From JACQHJ01 sp964624955 (GTDB lineage Bacteria > Patescibacteriota > Microgenomatia > Levybacterales > UBA12049): a stretch of 8,252 nt of DNA. The notes beneath the pieces are model-generated. The model saw only the letters and a list, made by a program, of their open reading frames with translations. It was not told where the DNA came from and did not search any database. Both the position numbers and the translations under genes were made by a program. Shown one piece after another: positions 5,970 to 8,252 of the stretch; position 1 is the stretch's first letter, and every line of letters begins with the position of its first letter. The stretch is from assembly GCA_964624955.1 (NCBI GenBank), contig CAZUZF010000034.1, forward strand, positions 1 to 8,252, in the 5' to 3' direction.

Positions 5970-6995
5970 CTATTTAATAAATATAGCTTGAGTGATTTTT
6001 CTTTCTCTTCCAGTAGTTGATTGTATATATCTTCCATGCCACTGTCTAACAGGTTGTCCAAATGCGCTTATTAATTTTCTTAAAACGTTAACACCTTCTG
6101 CTTCTCCTGTCTTTACTCCATGAGCTACTTGGACAGCAAAGACTCCACCATGTTTTAACATGGTATATCCATTTTCTATACCTATATTTAGTTCATCTTG
6201 TCCTGCTGCGTGCACCATCGAGATGGTTATCAAGTCGACTCTGTCCGCAGCCCCTGTTCCTAGAAGTTCTTTTGTTGCTGCAGAAATACCACCTGCTTTA
6301 GTTATAAGCCTTGGATAATTTACACCATGAAACTGTCCACTAGTTCCTAAAATTTGCGAAAGATACATTCCTTTTTCGATGTATACTGTTTGTTCTCTCC
6401 CATTTGAGACAGTAAGCTCTTTAGGAATTCTCCTAACTGCCGCAACGCCAGGCCCATACTCCACTGTTAATTGGGGGCTTTGGGGTAATTCGTAAAATGG
6501 TATATCTCTAAAAAATATTACCCTACCGTTTGGAGAAATACTTATGGTAGAATTTCCAGCAAGTTTGGGTGTTCTTTTAAGTTCATATGCCATCAGCTTT
6601 GCAAATTCTATTTCCATTTCCAAAGCTTCTTCGCTACTTAAAAACTGTCTCGCATTTCTTATCGCTTGTGCGATTTCTCCTTTACCGTAATTTCCGTATC
6701 CAATAAGCGAAAGGTATCTAAGGCGCATTTGCTCTCGAGTTATATTTCTTTGAGCAAAAGCGCTATCAGGAAATGTACTAATTGCATCAACAAGATGTTC
6801 TTCTACATTCTGCAATCTGAGTATTACACCATCTCCTAAATACGCAGCATAGGCACATTGCAATATATCCTGAGGATGAATAAGTGTAGCGTTAGGGACT
6901 CCAAGTCTACCTTCAATTACAAGTCCTAAATCAAGCGCTCTTTTTTGCAATAAGGCAGCTTCCTCTGGCGTAAACTGTGGTCCTTCTCTAACCAT
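5970..6995 (-). CDS. Hypothetical protein, possible class I SAM methyltransferase-like domain
   Basis: This is a 341-aa soluble protein of no family I can name. The N-terminal half (about 1-145) looks helical. The C-terminal part has features resembling a Rossmann-fold methyltransferase: TVEYGPGVAAV (177-187) like motif I, TVYIEKG (203-209) ending in an acidic residue where the ribose would bind, ADRVDLITISMVHAA (250-264) like the motif around strand 4, and GYTMLKHGGVFAVQV (276-290) like the strand-5 L-x-x-GG signature. The glycine pattern of motif I is incomplete, so S-adenosylmethionine binding is uncertain. The gene runs opposite to the heat-shock cluster, ends 5 bp from the dnaJ stop with no terminator, and has a good promoter (TTGAAA-N17-TAAAAT) placing its transcript start at the ATG. 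The ATG at 6995 is chosen because of this promoter spacing. Methyltransferase is an inference from motif order only. Confidence 0.8.
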   Translation of the reverse strand: MVREGPQFTPEEAALLQKRALDLGLVIEGRLGVPNATLIHPQDILQCAYAAYLGDGVILRLQNVEEHLVDAISTFPDSAFAQRNITREQMRLRYLSLIGYGNYGKGEIAQAIRNARQFLSSEEALEMEIEFAKLMAYELKRTPKLAGNSTISISPNGRVIFFRDIPFYELPQSPQLTVEYGPGVAAVRRIPKELTVSNGREQTVYIEKGMYLSQILGTSGQFHGVNYPRLITKAGGISAATKELLGTGAADRVDLITISMVHAAGQDELNIGIENGYTMLKHGGVFAVQVAHGVKTGEAEGVNVLRKLISAFGQPVRQWHGRYIQSTTGRERKITQAIFIK

Positions 6996-7003
6996 GATCG
7001 CAT

Positions 7004-7032
7004 ATTTTAGGTAATTTAGAAGATTATTTCAA
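7004..7032 (-). promoter_or_regulatory. Promoter of the 341-aa minus-strand gene
   Basis: Read on the - strand, a -35 TTGAAA (7032-7027) and a -10 TAAAAT (7009-7004) are separated by 17 bp. The -10 ends 8 bases before the ATG at 6995, so the mRNA would begin within one or two bases of the start codon. No Shine-Dalgarno sequence fits in the interval. The spacing to both the -35 and the ATG is what supports this call. Confidence 0.6.
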
Positions 7033-7053
7033 ATTTTCTTGTTGATTTTAGTA

Positions 7054-7059
7054 TATAAT
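7054..7059 (+). promoter_or_regulatory. -10 box of the EamA-like gene
   Basis: A perfect TATAAT at 7054-7059 ends 6 bases before the ATG at 7066, so the predicted first transcribed base is the A of the ATG. No convincing -35 is seen at 16-18 bp. This position rules against the upstream in-frame TTG at 7039 as the start, because it would lie upstream of the promoter's own -10. Confidence 0.5.
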
Positions 7060-7065
7060 CAATTA

Positions 7066-7491
7066 ATGATTTATATCTTTTTAGCATTAATTTTTTATAC
7101 CTCGTTGCTTCTTATCGGAACATTCGCCTCTAGAATCGCCAATACTAATTTGGTTTCAGCAATTATAAATTTGTTTTCTGCAATTATTCCAACAATTGTT
7201 GCCATACCGCTTTTAAATAAAGCAACAATTGACAATCAAAGGCTAGGGGTAATTGCAGCAATCATTGCTGGTCTTATTGTTGGTTTATTTACATTGACCT
7301 TAAACAAAAGCTTGGCTATAAATAAAGTTGGTATTGTTACTCCTATTATTTTTGGTGGATCAATATTTTTATCAACAATACTAAGTTATTTTATTTTTAA
7401 AGAAAAAGTAAGCATAATGCATGGAATTGGCCTTGTGCTTTTAGGAATTGGATTTTTAATTGTAACTTACGCAAGATTTATAGAAAAATAG
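7066..7491 (+). CDS. Five-helix EamA/DMT-type membrane protein (single domain)
   Basis: From the ATG at 7066 the protein has 141 aa with five predicted membrane helices at about 1-20, 29-50, 60-79, 89-110 and 117-137. The last part, INKVGIVTPIIFGGSIFLSTILSYFIFKEKVSIMHGIGLVLLGIGFLIV, is typical of the C-terminal half of an EamA domain in the drug/metabolite transporter superfamily. Most EamA transporters contain two such five-helix repeats (about 300 aa); this protein has one, so it would have to act as a dimer, as small multidrug resistance proteins do. The substrate cannot be predicted. An in-frame TTG at 7039 would add nine residues, but the TATAAT at 7054-7059 favours the ATG. It is divergent from the 341-aa gene with a 70-bp gap and carries its own promoter. 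Confidence 0.8.
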   Translation: MIYIFLALIFYTSLLLIGTFASRIANTNLVSAIINLFSAIIPTIVAIPLLNKATIDNQRLGVIAAIIAGLIVGLFTLTLNKSLAINKVGIVTPIIFGGSIFLSTILSYFIFKEKVSIMHGIGLVLLGIGFLIVTYARFIEK

Positions 7492-7504
7492 TCAAGCATT
7501 TGGT

Positions 7505-7534
7505 TTGTAATTTTGACTTAAAATCTCCTATACT
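7505..7534 (+). promoter_or_regulatory. Promoter of the 108-aa membrane protein operon
   Basis: TTGTAA at 7505-7510 and TATACT at 7529-7534 are separated by 18 bp. The -10 ends 6 bases before the ATG at 7541, again predicting a leaderless transcript. A TTGACT at 7513-7518 is also present, but it is only 10 bp from the TATACT and so does not fit it; with TACATA (7534-7539) it would give a 15-bp spacer and a start inside the gene. Confidence 0.45.
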
Positions 7535-7540
7535 ACATAT

Positions 7541-7867
7541 ATGTGGATACTGCCCATAGATATTGTTAAATTCTGGTACTTTCAAGCGCCAATATCACTT
7601 CTTTATTTCTTTGGTAATGTAAACAAGCAATTTTTAACTCTTTTTTCACTTCCTTTAATGATTAAAACATTTTTTAGGCCTTGGAAAAATGAATACAGGG
7701 AAGGCTTGGTTGGTTTTTCCATTTTTATGGGAATTGCTTTTAAATCTATTCTAATTAGTGTAGATCTTATTATTTTATTATTCCTTTTAATATCTGAATC
7801 CATTTTATTTATATGGTTTTTGGCATTTCCATTAGTTTCAGTATATTTGGTTTTTGTTAAGCTATGA
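7541..7867 (+). CDS. Small membrane protein, unknown function
   Basis: This 108-aa protein has two strong hydrophobic segments at about 55-84 and 88-107, and a weaker amphipathic or membrane-associated N-terminal half with many aromatics (FWYFQAPISLLYFF at 11-24). A polar motif FFRPWKNEYREG (44-55) separates the halves. I do not recognise the family. Its TGA stop (7865-7867) overlaps the ATG of the next gene (7864-7866) in the ATGA arrangement, so the two are translationally coupled and probably work together. The ATG at 7541 is supported by the promoter spacing. Confidence 0.72.
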   Translation: MWILPIDIVKFWYFQAPISLLYFFGNVNKQFLTLFSLPLMIKTFFRPWKNEYREGLVGFSIFMGIAFKSILISVDLIILLFLLISESILFIWFLAFPLVSVYLVFVKL

Positions 7868-8252
7868 GTTTTTACGCAAGACTATATTTTGTCTATAACA
7901 GTTTAATTGTCAAATTAATTAGAACAATTTTACTTATTATTCTTGTTCCCATATCAATTTATTCACTTATTGATTCGTTTTATCCAAACCTTTTAATAGG
8001 ACTATTTTCTTTTTATTTAATTTTTGAAATATTTTTTAAATTCAAAGTTGAAAAATTAACTCCCAAAGTTTTGGTTTTGGAAAACCAATCTGATCCTCTT
8101 GATTCATTTACTCTGGAAGCTCTAAGCGTTTTTATTACTACATCTAATACAAAAAGCTTAGTTGAAAGACTATTAAAAAAACCCCAGATTAAGTTTATTT
8201 TGGAAAAAGCAGATATTAAAAAAACAGACTTAAAGCTAGTTGATATTGATAA
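7864..8252 (+). CDS. Partial membrane-anchored protein, possibly N-terminus of a Clp-type ATPase
   Basis: From ATG 7864 the frame is open for 129 codons to the right edge, so the 3' end is missing. Two membrane segments lie at about 16-37 and 42-58, followed by a soluble region beginning with the basic stretch FKFKVEKLTPK. The following segment, LDSFTLEALSVFITTSNTKSLVERLLKKPQIKFILEKADIK (79-119), is helical. It resembles the repeat-like N-domain of Clp/Hsp100 ATPases, in which helices place client proteins before the AAA+ rings. From memory, CPR genomes carry ClpC-like ATPases with an N-terminal membrane anchor. No Walker motif is inside the window, so this is only an inference. The ATGA overlap with the preceding gene supports the start. 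Confidence 0.6.
   Translation, partial: MSFYARLYFVYNSLIVKLIRTILLIILVPISIYSLIDSFYPNLLIGLFSFYLIFEIFFKFKVEKLTPKVLVLENQSDPLDSFTLEALSVFITTSNTKSLVERLLKKPQIKFILEKADIKKTDLKLVDID

Noticed and set aside
5964..5986. AT-rich near-palindrome at the dnaJ / minus-strand gene junction as a bidirectional terminator
   Set aside because: The arms contain almost only A-T pairs and there is no GC stem with a U-run, so it does not look like an intrinsic terminator. It also lies in the last codons of the minus-strand gene.
7039..7065. TTG start at 7039 for the EamA-like gene
   Set aside because: It would place the start codon upstream of the TATAAT at 7054-7059, and the added nine residues do not extend the membrane topology. 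The ATG at 7066 is at the expected transcript start.

Overview
The window looks like a chromosomal segment from a Candidate Phyla Radiation (Patescibacteria) bacterium, most likely of the Microgenomates type. This rests on the AT-rich sequence, short intergenic gaps, weak or absent Shine-Dalgarno sequences, compact versions of conserved proteins (HrcA 243 aa, GrpE 141 aa) and many small unrecognised genes. TGA is used as a stop (ends at 1122 and 7867), which argues against the UGA-recoding lineages Absconditabacteria and Gracilibacteria. The lineage is an inference from style, not from a marker gene.

Layout. At the left edge a partial membrane-protein gene runs leftward (279 to <1). Divergent from it is a 258-aa protein with an HEILH (HExxH) zinc-protease-like motif (346-1122). 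The core is a heat-shock cluster on the + strand: hrcA (1225-1956), grpE (1958-2383), dnaK (2453-4363), an unrecognised 217-aa gene (4378-5031) and a zinc-finger-less dnaJ (5083-5964). A 341-aa gene with methyltransferase-like motifs converges on dnaJ from the - strand (6995-5970). Divergent from that gene is a five-helix, single-domain EamA/DMT-like membrane protein (7066-7491). The right edge has a 108-aa membrane protein (7541-7867) whose stop overlaps the start of a membrane-anchored protein that runs off the window (7864->8252), possibly the N-terminus of a Clp-type ATPase.

Regulation. The hrcA promoter (TTGACA, 18-bp spacer, TATATT) is overlapped by a good CIRCE operator (15 of 18 consensus positions, exact 9-bp spacing), so HrcA probably represses its own transcription unit. 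The predicted hrcA transcript starts with a long interrupted hairpin (1154-1214) that ends about 10 nt before the ATG. dnaK has no CIRCE but has its own -10 box, preceded by a perfect 11-bp AT-only inverted repeat. Several other genes (dnaK, the 6995 minus-strand gene, 7066, 7541 and perhaps dnaJ) have a -10-like box 6-8 nt before the ATG, as expected for leaderless mRNAs.

How the genes fit together. DnaK, GrpE and the J-protein form the Hsp70 cycle: the J-protein delivers substrate and stimulates ATP hydrolysis, and GrpE exchanges the nucleotide. HrcA is the repressor. The 217-aa protein between dnaK and dnaJ, and the HEILH protein just upstream of hrcA, are the main unknowns that may belong to protein quality control. 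No RNA genes, CRISPR arrays, insertion sequences or convincing intrinsic terminators were seen.
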